NCBI GenBank assembly: GCA_045402695.1
Contig: JAWPNA010000286.1
Coordinates: 1-37,738, forward strand
Source of the DNA: JAWPNA01 sp045402695
Lineage (GTDB): Bacteria > Acidobacteriota > Polarisedimenticolia > JACPZX01 > DASXTC01
Direction: 5' to 3'
DNA length: 37,738 bases
Of the stretch, positions 17,701-25,759 are shown one piece after another. Within the stretch, counting starts at the first letter, position 1, and every line of letters starts with the position of its first letter. The notes beneath the pieces were generated by a model. That model worked only from the letters and a program-made list of their open reading frames with translations. It was not told where the DNA came from and ran no database searches. Position numbers and translations under genes: made by a program.

Positions 17701-20224
17701 CGGAAAGTCCACCCTCGCGTTCGACATCCTCTTCGCCGAAGGGCAGAGACGTTACATCGACTCGCTTTCGGCCTACGCGCGGCAGTACATCAGACAGCTC
17801 CACCGGCCCGATGTGGATTTGGTGCTCGGCATCCCGCCCACCATCAGCATCGAGCAGCGCATGTCGCAGGGCGGGCGCAAGTCCACGGTCGCGACGGTGA
17901 CCGAGGTGTACCACTACCTCCGCCTCCTGTATTCACGGGTCGGTGTCCAGCGCTGCCACCAGTGCGGACTCCAGGTGGCCTCGTGGACCATCCCCGACAT
18001 GGTGGACGACATCGTGCAGACCGCCGCGGGACGGCTGGTTCGGTTGTGCGCGCCCGTGGTGGTGAACCGCAAAGGGGTCCACCGGGAGGTGATCGCCAGG
18101 CTTCGAAGGGAAGGTTTCAAGATGGCGCGCATCGACGGGCGTTTCTTTGACTTGGCGAAGGTGACGTCGCTCGATCGCTTCCGCGAACACAGTATCGACG
18201 CGCTCGTGGGGCTGGCGGAGGTCAGTGGACGCAAGAGAAGGTCGATCGAGTCGCTGGTGGAGCGCGCGCTCAAGGCCGGACGCGGTGCCTTCTATTGCGC
18301 GCCGCACGGCGCGGGGAGCCGAGCGGAGAAGTTCTACTCGCTCGAGAGGTCGTGCCTGCGGTGCCGGATCTCGTTCCCGCAGCTCGACCCGCACCATTTC
18401 TCTTTCGTGAGCCGGCACGGTGCGTGCCCCGAGTGTTCCGGCTACGGCGTGGCCGTGGCGCAGGCGCGCGATCTCGAGGAGGACCAGCACCTCGCGGAGG
18501 TGGCCGAGGAGGCCGTCATCTACGACGACCTGGGCCCCGCGTGCGCTGCTTGCGGCGGCGCGCGCCTGAGACCCGAGAGCCGGGCTGTGGAGATCTGCGG
18601 CTCCCGCATCCACGAGATCACGTCCCTCGGGTGCGGCGAAGCGCTGTCCTGGGGCCGCGCGCTCAAGCTGGCGGGGCGGAGCCAGGTGATCGCGGCCGAT
18701 ATCATCCGGGAGATCCTCCCCCGGCTGGAGTTTCTCGGGGAGGTCGGTCTGGCCTACCTGACGCTGGACCGATCGGTCACGTCGCTTTCGGGAGGGGAGG
18801 CGCAGAGGATCAGGCTGGCGGCCCAGCTCGGCTCGAACCTGCGCGGCGTCTGCTACATCCTCGACGAACCGACCATCGGACTGCACCCGAGCGACAACGC
18901 TCGGCTCCTGCGCACGCTGAAGGAGCTTCGAGATCGAGGCAACACGATCCTGGTGGTGGAGCATGACGAGGAGACGATCCGCTCGGCGGACTGGATCATC
19001 GATCTGGGGCCCGGGGCGGGCAGGGAAGGCGGATCGCTCGTGGCCGAGGGCCTCCTGTCCGACATCATGGCGGCGCCCGGCTCGCTGACGGGACGGTTTC
19101 TCGCGGGCGGCGGGCGCGCGTCCTTGAGGAGGCGGCGCCACCCGGCGCGGTGGATCGAGGTCCGCGGGGCGTCGCACCACAACCTAAAGGATCTCGACGT
19201 GAAGTTTCCCGTGGGGGTGCTCACCTGTGTCACGGGAGTATCCGGATCCGGAAAGAGCACGCTGGTGCGAGACGTGCTGTATCGCGGGATGCGGCGTCTG
19301 CTTTACGCAGATCAGCCTGCCGCCGGCCGGCACCGGGAGATCCGGGGAGCGGACGCTGTGTCACGCGTCGTGGAGGTCGATCAGAGCCCCATCGGCAAGA
19401 CGCCCCGCTCCATCCCCGCGTCGTACGTGGGCTTCTTCTCGGAGATCCGGAAGGTCTTCGCCATGGTTCCAGAGGCCCGCGCCCGCGGCTACGCGGCCGG
19501 CCGGTTCTCCTTCAACGTGGGCAGCGGCCGCTGCGCGGCATGCGCCGGTCAGGGACGAGTCCGTGTGGAGATGAGCTTCCTCCCCGAGGTCTGGATCGGT
19601 TGCGATGCCTGCTCCGGCCGGCGCTACACAGCTGAGACCTTGGAGATCCGCTTCAAGGGAAAGACGATGGCCGAGGTGCTCGGCATGACGGTTGCGGAGG
19701 CGGTGCCGTTCTTCGAGAACATCCCGTCCATCGCCCGCTTCGTGCGGGTCATGGATGATCTGGGCCTAGGATACCTGACTCTGGGACAGTCCTCGCCCAC
19801 GCTCTCCGGAGGCGAGGCGCAGCGCGTCAAGCTGGCGGAGGAGCTGGGTAAGCCGTCGCGCGCCCGCACGTTGTACACCCTCGATGAACCGACCACCGGT
19901 CTCCATTTCGCCGATGTCGAGCGCCTGATGAAGGCCCTGCATCAACTGGTCGATCAGGGAAACACCGTGGTCCTGATCGAGCACAACCTGGACGTCATCG
20001 CCGGGGCGGATCACGTCATCGATCTGGGGCCGGGCGGAGGCGAGGAGGGGGGCCGGGCGGTGGCCGAGGGGACGCCCGAAGCGATTGCCCGAACCCCAAG
20101 CTCGCTCACGGGAGTCTATCTGTGCGACAGGCTTCCCGAGTTCCGGGCCACGCCTCGGGAAGCCGGGCCGCAGGCCCGATACCCGGAATTATCTACGGAG
20201 CTTCCGACTCAGGACACCAGGTAG
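14711..20224 (+). CDS. uvrA: Double-length (tandem-fused) excinuclease ABC subunit A
   Basis: 1837 residues, about twice a normal UvrA. Two complete UvrA units are joined, at about 1-930 and 960-1800. Four Walker A sites lie at about residues 42, 631, 993 and 1509, each with its own signature (SGGE) and DEP-type Walker B further on. Both halves keep the CxxC zinc modules (CAGC...CVGC and CEVC...CPEC in the first; CLRC...CPEC and CAAC...CDAC in the second). UvrA recognises damaged DNA as a dimer and loads UvrB, so this chain may act as a built-in dimer. ATG at 14711 has GGAG only three bases away; ATG at 14729 has a better-spaced GGAG and is a serious alternative. The 3' end overlaps the convergent gene by 16 bases. 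Confidence 0.95.
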   Translation: MAGVERMTRGQAASISVIGARQNNLKGFNLEIPIGEMVVLTGVSGSGKSSLAFDTIYAEGQRRYIESFSAYARQFLDRMDRPAVDRIDGIPPAIAIDQADPVRSSRSTVGTMTEINDYMKLLFTRVGRLHCRGCGREVMPDTPETIAARLAALSPGVRLIITFPHRAPKGWKWNQIREELARLGFHRIFRDGSAVPTEDLDSSVRPQRAYEVIVDRVSWDPDHRPRILESLEQALAYGAGRATVHLIDDGASFPFSTGRHCAGCDIAYRDPLPSFFSFNNPLGACVGCQGFGRVIEIDLGKVIPDPRVALAAGAIKPWTTAAYAQEARDLARYCRRMKIPMDVPFGLLSEESRRVIIDGDKERGWSGVRGFFRWLESRTYKMHIRVLLSRYRGYTVCASCGGARLNPEGLLYRVGGLDIAQVYGMPVGEAARFFDALPLGLFERKAAELLLREIRARLKYLVEVGLAYLTLDRQSRTLSGGEVQRVNLTTALGSSLVNTLYVLDEPSIGLHPRDNRRLISILKGLRSLGNTILVVEHEPEVMREADRLIEMGPGAGEAGGRVVFNGTFREALKSPACLTGKYLSGRLSIPVPRVRRPVVPERGLRLTGGTCHNVRGLDLDIPLNAFVCITGVSGSGKSTLVEKILYDTIRAMGTGGPALGGPALGDDERVTVGAIQGLHQIADVEMVDQSPIGRTPRANPVTYLKAFDPIRALFASQPAARDRGYGPGTFSFNSSGGRCEVCRGEGFQRVEMQFLSDIFIVCPECRRSRYRKEVLEIVYRGSNIAAVLEMTAREALEFFRDQPVVVSRLQPLIDVGLGYMRLGQPVNTLSGGESQRLKLSRHLAAGGRGGVLFLFDEPTTGLHFDDVKVLLTALDRLIEAGNSVLVIEHNLEVIKCADWVIDLGPDAGEAGGRVVAAGTPEEIASAGETGASVTGRYLIEALRFSSRGADTTGQIPAPAPTEEGVIRVLGAREHNLRGIDVSVPRDRLVVVTGLSGSGKSTLAFDILFAEGQRRYIDSLSAYARQYIRQLHRPDVDLVLGIPPTISIEQRMSQGGRKSTVATVTEVYHYLRLLYSRVGVQRCHQCGLQVASWTIPDMVDDIVQTAAGRLVRLCAPVVVNRKGVHREVIARLRREGFKMARIDGRFFDLAKVTSLDRFREHSIDALVGLAEVSGRKRRSIESLVERALKAGRGAFYCAPHGAGSRAEKFYSLERSCLRCRISFPQLDPHHFSFVSRHGACPECSGYGVAVAQARDLEEDQHLAEVAEEAVIYDDLGPACAACGGARLRPESRAVEICGSRIHEITSLGCGEALSWGRALKLAGRSQVIAADIIREILPRLEFLGEVGLAYLTLDRSVTSLSGGEAQRIRLAAQLGSNLRGVCYILDEPTIGLHPSDNARLLRTLKELRDRGNTILVVEHDEETIRSADWIIDLGPGAGREGGSLVAEGLLSDIMAAPGSLTGRFLAGGGRASLRRRRHPARWIEVRGASHHNLKDLDVKFPVGVLTCVTGVSGSGKSTLVRDVLYRGMRRLLYADQPAAGRHREIRGADAVSRVVEVDQSPIGKTPRSIPASYVGFFSEIRKVFAMVPEARARGYAAGRFSFNVGSGRCAACAGQGRVRVEMSFLPEVWIGCDACSGRRYTAETLEIRFKGKTMAEVLGMTVAEAVPFFENIPSIARFVRVMDDLGLGYLTLGQSSPTLSGGEAQRVKLAEELGKPSRARTLYTLDEPTTGLHFADVERLMKALHQLVDQGNTVVLIEHNLDVIAGADHVIDLGPGGGEEGGRAVAEGTPEAIARTPSSLTGVYLCDRLPEFRATPREAGPQARYPELSTELPTQDTR
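16673..16702 (+). repeat. 15-bp tandem duplication inside uvrA
   Basis: Two copies of a 15-base unit differing only in the last base (16673-16687, 16688-16702) encode Gly-Gly-Pro-Ala-Leu twice. They lie shortly after the second Walker A, in a surface insertion, and keep the frame. Probably a recent small duplication. Confidence 0.75.
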
Positions 20225-21525
20225 TAGGCCGGCACGAGGATGAAGCGAAGGATGCAGAGGTTGGCAGCGACCATTCCGGCCACCAGGACGCCGGCCCCGC
20301 GCGGCGAGAGCGCCGGCAAACGGAGACTTCGCGCTGTCTGAAGCAGCCCCGCGCACATCATGATGCAGATCGGACCGATCACCGGGAACAGGAATCTTCC
20401 CTGGGCCTGTGTGAACGTGAGGTTGTAGACCACGATCTGGATGAGCTGGATGGCGATGGCGGCGGCGAGCAGCTTGTGAAGCCTCTTGGTGGCGTCATCC
20501 CGCCGCATCGCGAACAGACCGAACACGGCCGCTGCCGTCAGCACGAGCGCCATCGCGTAGAGCACGCCGGGCAGCTCGAGAGACATCCAGCCGAACGTGC
20601 CCCAGAAGGAACGGAACAAGACCGCCGGCATCTCCCCGATGAAATACGACGAGATGAGAGCCTTTCGATCGAGCAGGTTCGGGAGCGTCTCCGCCTGCGC
20701 CGCGGCGCCCAGAGGGTCTCCCATCACACGGAGGTTTCGCAGGAGAAGTGGAGCCGGCAGAGCCAGGGCCGGCGCAAGGAACGCGAGGGCCGCGCGCGTG
20801 TTCCAAGCGGGGCCGTTCCGTCGGGCGAGCCACAGCGCGACGAGACCGCACGGCACCAGCGTGAGAGCGGTGAACTTGGTCAGCAGAGCGAATCCGGCCA
20901 GAACGCCCGCGCCGGCCCAAGTCGCCGTACGGCCCGGGCTCGACATCGCCCGCATCAGGCAGACGAGGGTCGCGGAGGCGAGAAGAGTGGCGAGGTTGTC
21001 GTTGTTGAGGCAGCCAGAGATGAATGTGAACTGAGGGATGAACGCAACCATTGCTGGCGCCATCGACGGCACCAGCAGATCGCCCGTCCCCGATCCCATG
21101 AAATGGACAAGCAGGACTGTCGCCGCTCCCATCGCGACGGAAAGCAATCTCAGCCAGTGGAGCGTCCTGGCCGACCCCGCCAGCGGGGGGGACTCGTCCT
21201 CGTCGTGCAGGTACTTGTTCTCCTCGCGCCCTCCGTACCACCGGAACGCAGGGTTCCTGCGCGGCTCCAGGGCCACGGGGCCCAGGGACGCCACGCGCGC
21301 CACGGAAGCGGCCAACGCGTAGTAGAGCGGTGGCTGATGCGCTTCTCCCGGCGCGTCGATCCCTGGCACGGGCAGCCGTTGATGATCGAGAAGAAAGTTG
21401 ACGTAACGGGCGTGGCCCGTCTCGTCCGGGGACTCGAAGGGAGGCGTGGCCAGACTCCAGAGGGCCGCGCACAGGGCGAACAGCCCGACGATGATCGCGA
21501 GGAGGAGGCAGCGCTGTTGTTCCAC
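20209..21525 (-). CDS. Multi-pass membrane protein, DUF2142/GT-C glycosyltransferase-like
   Basis: 438 residues from GTG at 21525. ATG at 21585 or 21615 would lengthen it into the divergent dehydratase gene and add a non-hydrophobic tail. About ten to twelve membrane segments are visible. After the first comes the acidic loop PPFESPDETGH, then HQPPLYYAL, and near the end QGRFLFPVIGP. This order is typical of DUF2142 and related GT-C glycosyltransferases, which move sugars from lipid-phosphate carriers; the PDE loop is the likely catalytic spot. It is probably involved in surface glycan assembly. The start has no Shine-Dalgarno, and TATATT lies exactly 7 bases upstream. Its 3' end overlaps uvrA by 16 bases. 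Confidence 0.8.
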   Translation of the reverse strand: MEQQRCLLLAIIVGLFALCAALWSLATPPFESPDETGHARYVNFLLDHQRLPVPGIDAPGEAHQPPLYYALAASVARVASLGPVALEPRRNPAFRWYGGREENKYLHDEDESPPLAGSARTLHWLRLLSVAMGAATVLLVHFMGSGTGDLLVPSMAPAMVAFIPQFTFISGCLNNDNLATLLASATLVCLMRAMSSPGRTATWAGAGVLAGFALLTKFTALTLVPCGLVALWLARRNGPAWNTRAALAFLAPALALPAPLLLRNLRVMGDPLGAAAQAETLPNLLDRKALISSYFIGEMPAVLFRSFWGTFGWMSLELPGVLYAMALVLTAAAVFGLFAMRRDDATKRLHKLLAAAIAIQLIQIVVYNLTFTQAQGRFLFPVIGPICIMMCAGLLQTARSLRLPALSPRGAGVLVAGMVAANLCILRFILVPAYYLVS

Positions 21526-21532
21526 GCCCGCG

Positions 21533-21540
21533 AATATAAT
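21533..21540. promoter_or_regulatory. Overlapping -10 elements of two divergent genes
   Basis: On the plus strand TATAAT (21535-21540) faces the dehydratase gene (start 21575). On the minus strand TATATT (21538-21533) ends 7 bases before the GTG at 21525, the spacing expected if that message starts at the start codon itself. The two elements share four bases. No convincing -35 is seen on the plus strand. Confidence 0.45.
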
Positions 21541-21574
21541 GCCTTGGGTCGGCACAGGCACAGGGAGGCCCGGG

Positions 21575-22522
21575 ATGGTCAGCATCGAGGATGTGAGACG
21601 AGCGCGCGAGGTCACGGCGGGATTCCTTCACAGGACCCCACTGGTGGGCTCGGCGACCCTCTCTCGCCGCGCCGGGAGACCTGTCTACCTCAAGCTGGAG
21701 AATCTGCAGAAGACGGGGTCATTCAAGCCGAGAGGAGCGCTCACCAAGCTCAAGAGCCTCGGGGCGGCGGAGATTCGCGGCGGGGTGATCACGATCTCCG
21801 CAGGCAATCACGCCCAAGGCGTCGCGTACGCCGCGGGGCTCGTGGGCACACGCGCCGTCGTGGTGATGCCGGCCGCGGCTTCTCCGATGAAAGCCGAAGC
21901 GGCCCGTTCCTACGGGGCCGAGGTTATCCTGCACGGCGACGCGTCCGAAGCCTTCCTCAAGGTCGAGGAACTGCGCGTGGAAAGAGGGCTGACCTTCGTT
22001 CATCCGTTTGACGACGACGCGACGATCGCTGGACAGGGGACGACGGGGCTGGAGATCTTGGAGGATCTGCCCGACGTCGAATGCGTGGTCGTGGGGATCG
22101 GAGGAGGCGGGCTCATCTCGGGTGTGGCGGTGGCGGTGAAGGCCCTGCGCCCATCGGCCCGGGTGGTTGGGGTGGAACCCTCGGGCGCGGCGGCGATGCA
22201 CCTGAGCCGGCGGCAGGGATCCCCGGCGCGGCTCGCGCGCACCGAGACCATTGCCGATGGTCTGGCTGCGCCGTTCGTCGGCGTGCGCAACTTCGAGATC
22301 GTCGAGTATCTCGTGGACGATCTCGTGCTGGTCGAGGATTCGGAGATCCGGTCGGCCATGCGGCTGCTGCTGGAGAGGTGCAAAGTGCTGGCCGAGCCGG
22401 CCGGCGCCGCCGCGACGGCGGCTCTGCTGGCAGGGAAGGTACCCGGTTCCGGGGCCACGGCCGTCATCATCAGCGGCGGCAACGTGTCGCTCGATGTGCT
22501 GGCCGACTGCCTGGTCGACTGA
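21575..22522 (+). CDS. PLP-dependent threonine/serine dehydratase, no ACT domain
   Basis: 315 residues from ATG at 21575, with AGGGAGG seven bases before it; a longer in-frame start lies inside the divergent gene. It is a fold-type II PLP enzyme: the cofactor lysine is Lys51 in GSFKPRGAL, SAGNHAQGVAYA follows, and the phosphate loop GGGG is at about 176-179. Family members deaminate threonine to 2-oxobutanoate or serine to pyruvate. The chain stops at the end of the catalytic domain, without the C-terminal ACT regulatory domain of biosynthetic IlvA, so it should not respond to isoleucine through that domain. Serine racemase-like activity is also possible. Its stop is two bases from that of the convergent membrane protein. 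Confidence 0.92.
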   Translation: MVSIEDVRRAREVTAGFLHRTPLVGSATLSRRAGRPVYLKLENLQKTGSFKPRGALTKLKSLGAAEIRGGVITISAGNHAQGVAYAAGLVGTRAVVVMPAAASPMKAEAARSYGAEVILHGDASEAFLKVEELRVERGLTFVHPFDDDATIAGQGTTGLEILEDLPDVECVVVGIGGGGLISGVAVAVKALRPSARVVGVEPSGAAAMHLSRRQGSPARLARTETIADGLAAPFVGVRNFEIVEYLVDDLVLVEDSEIRSAMRLLLERCKVLAEPAGAAATAALLAGKVPGSGATAVIISGGNVSLDVLADCLVD

Positions 22523-22524
22523 GT

Positions 22525-22947
22525 TCAGCGACTCCCGGCGGTTTCCTTCAACAGAGCCAGGATTCGTCTTCCGCCCACGATCTGGTCCTTGCGTGCCTCC
22601 GCCGCGGCGATCAGCTTGTCGAGATCGATGCGGCTCTCCTCCATGAAATCCCGGATGCGAGCCTTCATCGATCGTTCGACGATCGTCTCCGCGAGGGCGT
22701 AGGCGATGAAGAGTAGAATCACGGACACCAGTCCGCAGGCGATGACCACCCGGAGGACCGCCATGGTCCCACCGGCTCCTACGGTCCAGGATCCGTACCC
22801 GAGCGCGAGGGCGAAGCCGGCCGCGGCGCACACGAGGACGGCGATCCAGCATCCTGCACGGGCCACCCGCACCCGTTCAAAGGCTGCAAGCCGCGCGCCG
22901 CAACTTGTGAGGAACTGCGGAGTGGTCTCCATCAGAGGTCGGATCAT
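22525..22947 (-). CDS. Small membrane protein with a charged C-terminal helix
   Basis: 140 residues. Two membrane segments (about 32-50, AGCWIAVLVCAAAGFALAL, and about 63-85, VLRVVIACGLVSVILLFIAYAL) are followed by a charged helical tail (IVERSMKARIRDFMEESRID, then KLIAAAEARKDQIVGGRRIL). The tail probably lies in the cytoplasm. I recognise no family. ATG at 22947 and ATG at 22932 are both possible starts; neither has a clear ribosome site. It is divergent from the radical SAM gene. Confidence 0.65.
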   Translation of the reverse strand: MIRPLMETTPQFLTSCGARLAAFERVRVARAGCWIAVLVCAAAGFALALGYGSWTVGAGGTMAVLRVVIACGLVSVILLFIAYALAETIVERSMKARIRDFMEESRIDLDKLIAAAEARKDQIVGGRRILALLKETAGSR

Positions 22948-22991
22948 CTACACGAACGCGGCGCTGTCAAGCGGGGCCGTCGGCGCGCACC

Positions 22992-23020
22992 TTGACCCGC
23001 CGGGCGGGTCTGGCTAGTAT
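22992..23020 (+). promoter_or_regulatory. Predicted sigma70-type promoter of the radical SAM gene
   Basis: TTGACC (22992-22997), a 17-base spacer and TAGTAT (23015-23020). Both boxes match well and the spacing is ideal. Transcription would start near 23027, giving a leader of about 50 bases. Confidence 0.6.
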
Positions 23021-23076
23021 AAGTAGTGTATTTTCAAAGTTTTAGTATCCGATCGCGGAGAGATCCAGGGGAAACG

Positions 23077-24159
23077 ATGAGCCGGTCGAGTCAGCCAGAC
23101 GACGAGAAAAACAGCCCTGCCGGCCTGCACGAGGCCCGCTGGTGGCGGACGGAGGAGGACGGCAAGATTCTGTGCTACCTCTGTCCGCGCTTCTGCCGCA
23201 TTGCCGACGGTCAGGCGGGCTTCTGCTTCATCAGGAAGAACCTTCACGGCACGCTTTACTCGCTGGCGTACGGCCAGCCATGCGCTCTCCAGATCGATCC
23301 GATCGAAAAGAAACCGCTATTTCACTTCATGCCGGGCTCGCGCATTCTCTCCATGGGAACCGCGGGCTGCAACATGGGGTGCAAGTTCTGCCAGAACTGG
23401 GAGATCTCCAAGGCCCGCGAGGATCAAGTCCAGTCCGGCCATCTCGAACCTGACGAAGCGGTGGCCAGCGCGGGAGCCCACGGATGCGGGTCGCTCGCGT
23501 TCACGTACAACGAGCCGACCATCTGGGGTGAATACGTGATCGATATCTCGCGGCGCGCTCGCGCGTCCGGTCTGAACACAGTGATGGTCACCAATGGTTA
23601 TGTGACCCGCGAGGCGTTGCGGGACATCTACCAATGGATCGACGCGGCGAACGTGGATCTGAAGGGATTCACCGAGGGCTTCTATCACAAGGTCACGCTC
23701 AGCCACCTTGAGCCCGTCCTGGAGGTGCTGCCCGTGCTGAAATCCATGGGAGTCTGGGTGGAGATCACGACACTGCTCATCCCGACCCTCAACGATTCCA
23801 TGGACGAGATCGAGAAGCTGTCGCGATGGGTCCTGGAGCACTTGGGGCCGGAGCAGCCGCTTCACTTCACCGCCTTCCATCCCGATTTCAAGCTCATGGA
23901 CCTGCCAGCCACGCCCCACGACACGGTGCACGAGGCGCGCCGGGTCGCGCTCGATGTCGGTCTGAAACACGTCTACGAGGGGAACGTCCACTGCGAAGAG
24001 GGCGGCGCGACCTACTGTCCCGGCTGCGGCCAGGCCGTCATCCGCCGGTCCTGGCACCGGATCCTGGAGAACAAGATCTCGGACGGACGGTGTCCGTGCG
24101 GCCGGGCCATCGCCGGCTTCTTCGCCGCCAACCGAGCGAGGCGGCCGCAATCCGCGTGA
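23077..24159 (+). CDS. amrS: Radical SAM enzyme of the AmmeMemoRadiSam type
   Basis: 360 residues from ATG at 23077, with AGGGGAAA before it. Two N-terminal CxxxC-type pairs (CYLCPRFC, then AGFCFIRKN) precede the radical SAM motif CNMGCKFC (Cys98, Cys102, Cys105), which holds the 4Fe-4S cluster that cleaves S-adenosylmethionine. QNWEISKA follows and a C-terminal zinc-ribbon-like pair (CPGC...CPCG) closes the protein. This is the AmrS layout. AmrS usually stands next to AMMECR1-like and MEMO-like genes; neither is in this window. What it modifies is unknown. The similar pyruvate-formate-lyase activases lack this N-terminal and C-terminal cysteine pattern. Confidence 0.92.
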   Translation: MSRSSQPDDEKNSPAGLHEARWWRTEEDGKILCYLCPRFCRIADGQAGFCFIRKNLHGTLYSLAYGQPCALQIDPIEKKPLFHFMPGSRILSMGTAGCNMGCKFCQNWEISKAREDQVQSGHLEPDEAVASAGAHGCGSLAFTYNEPTIWGEYVIDISRRARASGLNTVMVTNGYVTREALRDIYQWIDAANVDLKGFTEGFYHKVTLSHLEPVLEVLPVLKSMGVWVEITTLLIPTLNDSMDEIEKLSRWVLEHLGPEQPLHFTAFHPDFKLMDLPATPHDTVHEARRVALDVGLKHVYEGNVHCEEGGATYCPGCGQAVIRRSWHRILENKISDGRCPCGRAIAGFFAANRARRPQSA

Positions 24160-24165
24160 TACAAT
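24157..24165 (+). promoter_or_regulatory. Extended -10 built on the amrS stop codon
   Basis: TGATACAAT reads as TG-N-TACAAT, an extended -10 whose TGA is the stop codon of amrS. It ends 7 bases before the GTG of the O-antigen ligase-like gene at 24173. There is no ribosome site between, so the predicted message starts on its start codon. Confidence 0.45.
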
Positions 24166-24172
24166 CCGCACC

Positions 24173-25759
24173 GTGTCAGGCCTGATCATCGAAGGTGGCA
24201 TCTATCTCCTTCTCTTTCTGACTCCCTTCGCTTTCGGTGGCATCGAGGCGTGGGCGCAGGGGATCATCCAGATTCTCTCGGGCATTATCGTGGCTGTCTG
24301 GGCGTGGGGCGCGCTGGATCGGGGACGCGCAGCGAGGCTCAGCGGTTCGCCCGTGGGTCCGGCGGGCGGGCTTTCCGTCTGGGTCCCCATGATCCTCTTC
24401 CTCCTGGTGATCTCTTTTCAGCTCGTGCCGCTCCCGCCGGGATGGATTCAACGCCTCTCGCCCGGCACCGATGATCTCTACCGGCGCACGTTGCCCGGTT
24501 ACGTGGAGGGGTCCGGATCCGACTCAGTCAGCCTGCCGTCGTGGCTCCTCGCGACTCAGTCCGGAAAGCTTCCCGTATCCTCCGCGGAATCGAAGATTGA
24601 CGCCAGCCTGTTGAACCCGCCGGGCGGCTCCGCTGGCTTCGCGGCAGGTTCCAACGCCAGGAGAACCCTTTCGATCTACACCTTCGAGACCCGTCAGCGG
24701 TTCGCACTCCTGTTGTGCTACGTGGGGCTGTTCGCCGTCGCGGGAAGCTATTACAACAGCAAGGATCGGCTGGCGCGACTCATGGGAGTCGCAGCGCTTT
24801 CCGGCTTCGCGGTGTCCTTGTTCGGAATCATCCAGAAGCTGGACTGGAACGGAAAGCTCTATTGGATTCGCGAAGGAACGTACGGCAACATCTTCGGGCC
24901 GTTCGTGAACAGGAACAACTACGCCGCCTTCGCCGGTACGGTGCTGCCGGTGGCGGTCTGCATGGGACTGTACTCGCTGAAACGGATGGAGGAGGGGCAC
25001 CGGGATGCCCTGCCGCGACTGCTGCTCTGGAGCTTCGCGGCGGCCACGATGGCGGGCGGCATATGCTATTCACTATCGCGCGGCGGCATTCTCTCGACGG
25101 CGCTCTCGTTCGTGGTGGTAGCCATCCTGCTGATTTACTTCGGAGCGCGCGGCAGAGACCTGGCGGTGCTGGGCGGAATGATGGCGGCGTCGGCCGGACT
25201 CCTGTTCTGGCTCGGTCCGGAGAAAGTCGTCGAGAGGGTCAGTACCTTGTCGGAGGGGCAGAATCTCGAGACGATGACGCTGCGCTTCGGGACCTGGAAG
25301 CGGTGCCTCGACCTCATCGCCGATCACCCCGTCTTCGGCACCGGCCTGGGCACGTTCCGCTACGGCTTCATGCGCTACGCTCCTCCGGGTGAGACCTGGT
25401 GGACCTTCGCGGACAACGAGTACGTGGAGTTGATTTGCGACACCGGGCTCATCGGTGGAGGTCTGCTGCTGGCCGGCTTCATGGGGTACCTGCTCCATGT
25501 GGCACGGCCGGCCCGCATCCGTGGCAGCTCCGACCGGTACGCCTACACGGGACTCGCCGCCGGGCTGATCGCGCTGCTGATTCACTCAGCCGTGAGCTCA
25601 AATCTCCAGATGCCGGCCAACGCGCTGCTTCTGGCCGTTCTTGGCGGAGCACTGCTGGGCGTCGCGAGGCGGCAGGAGTCGCTCTTCTCGCGGCAGTCCC
25701 GTTCCGAGGGCCGACCTGCACTTCCCTGGGCGGGTGACGCGACCGGGAGGAGGGTGTGA
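24173..25759 (+). CDS. O-antigen ligase / polymerase-like membrane protein
   Basis: 528 residues from GTG at 24173. About a dozen membrane segments run from residue 5 onward (LIIEGGIYLLLFLTPFAFGG). A soluble loop lies at about 105-170. The Wzy/WaaL signature is present: a periplasmic block RFGTWKRCLDLIADHPVFG, then GTGLGTFRYGF and a Trp/Asp-rich stretch before the last helices. Such enzymes polymerise lipid-linked glycan repeats or join them to a lipid or protein acceptor on the outer face of the inner membrane. The next gene overlaps its stop (GTGA). With the GT-C-like gene at 20209-21525 it suggests surface glycan work in this region. Ligase and polymerase cannot be told apart from sequence. 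Confidence 0.88.
   Translation: MSGLIIEGGIYLLLFLTPFAFGGIEAWAQGIIQILSGIIVAVWAWGALDRGRAARLSGSPVGPAGGLSVWVPMILFLLVISFQLVPLPPGWIQRLSPGTDDLYRRTLPGYVEGSGSDSVSLPSWLLATQSGKLPVSSAESKIDASLLNPPGGSAGFAAGSNARRTLSIYTFETRQRFALLLCYVGLFAVAGSYYNSKDRLARLMGVAALSGFAVSLFGIIQKLDWNGKLYWIREGTYGNIFGPFVNRNNYAAFAGTVLPVAVCMGLYSLKRMEEGHRDALPRLLLWSFAAATMAGGICYSLSRGGILSTALSFVVVAILLIYFGARGRDLAVLGGMMAASAGLLFWLGPEKVVERVSTLSEGQNLETMTLRFGTWKRCLDLIADHPVFGTGLGTFRYGFMRYAPPGETWWTFADNEYVELICDTGLIGGGLLLAGFMGYLLHVARPARIRGSSDRYAYTGLAAGLIALLIHSAVSSNLQMPANALLLAVLGGALLGVARRQESLFSRQSRSEGRPALPWAGDATGRRV

Noticed and set aside
17933..19180. 415-codon open frame on the minus strand
   Set aside because: Antisense to the second UvrA unit, with no recognisable domain.
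20122..22011. 629-codon open frame on the plus strand
   Set aside because: Antisense to the membrane protein and out of frame with the dehydratase. The product is low-complexity Arg/Gly/Gln/His.
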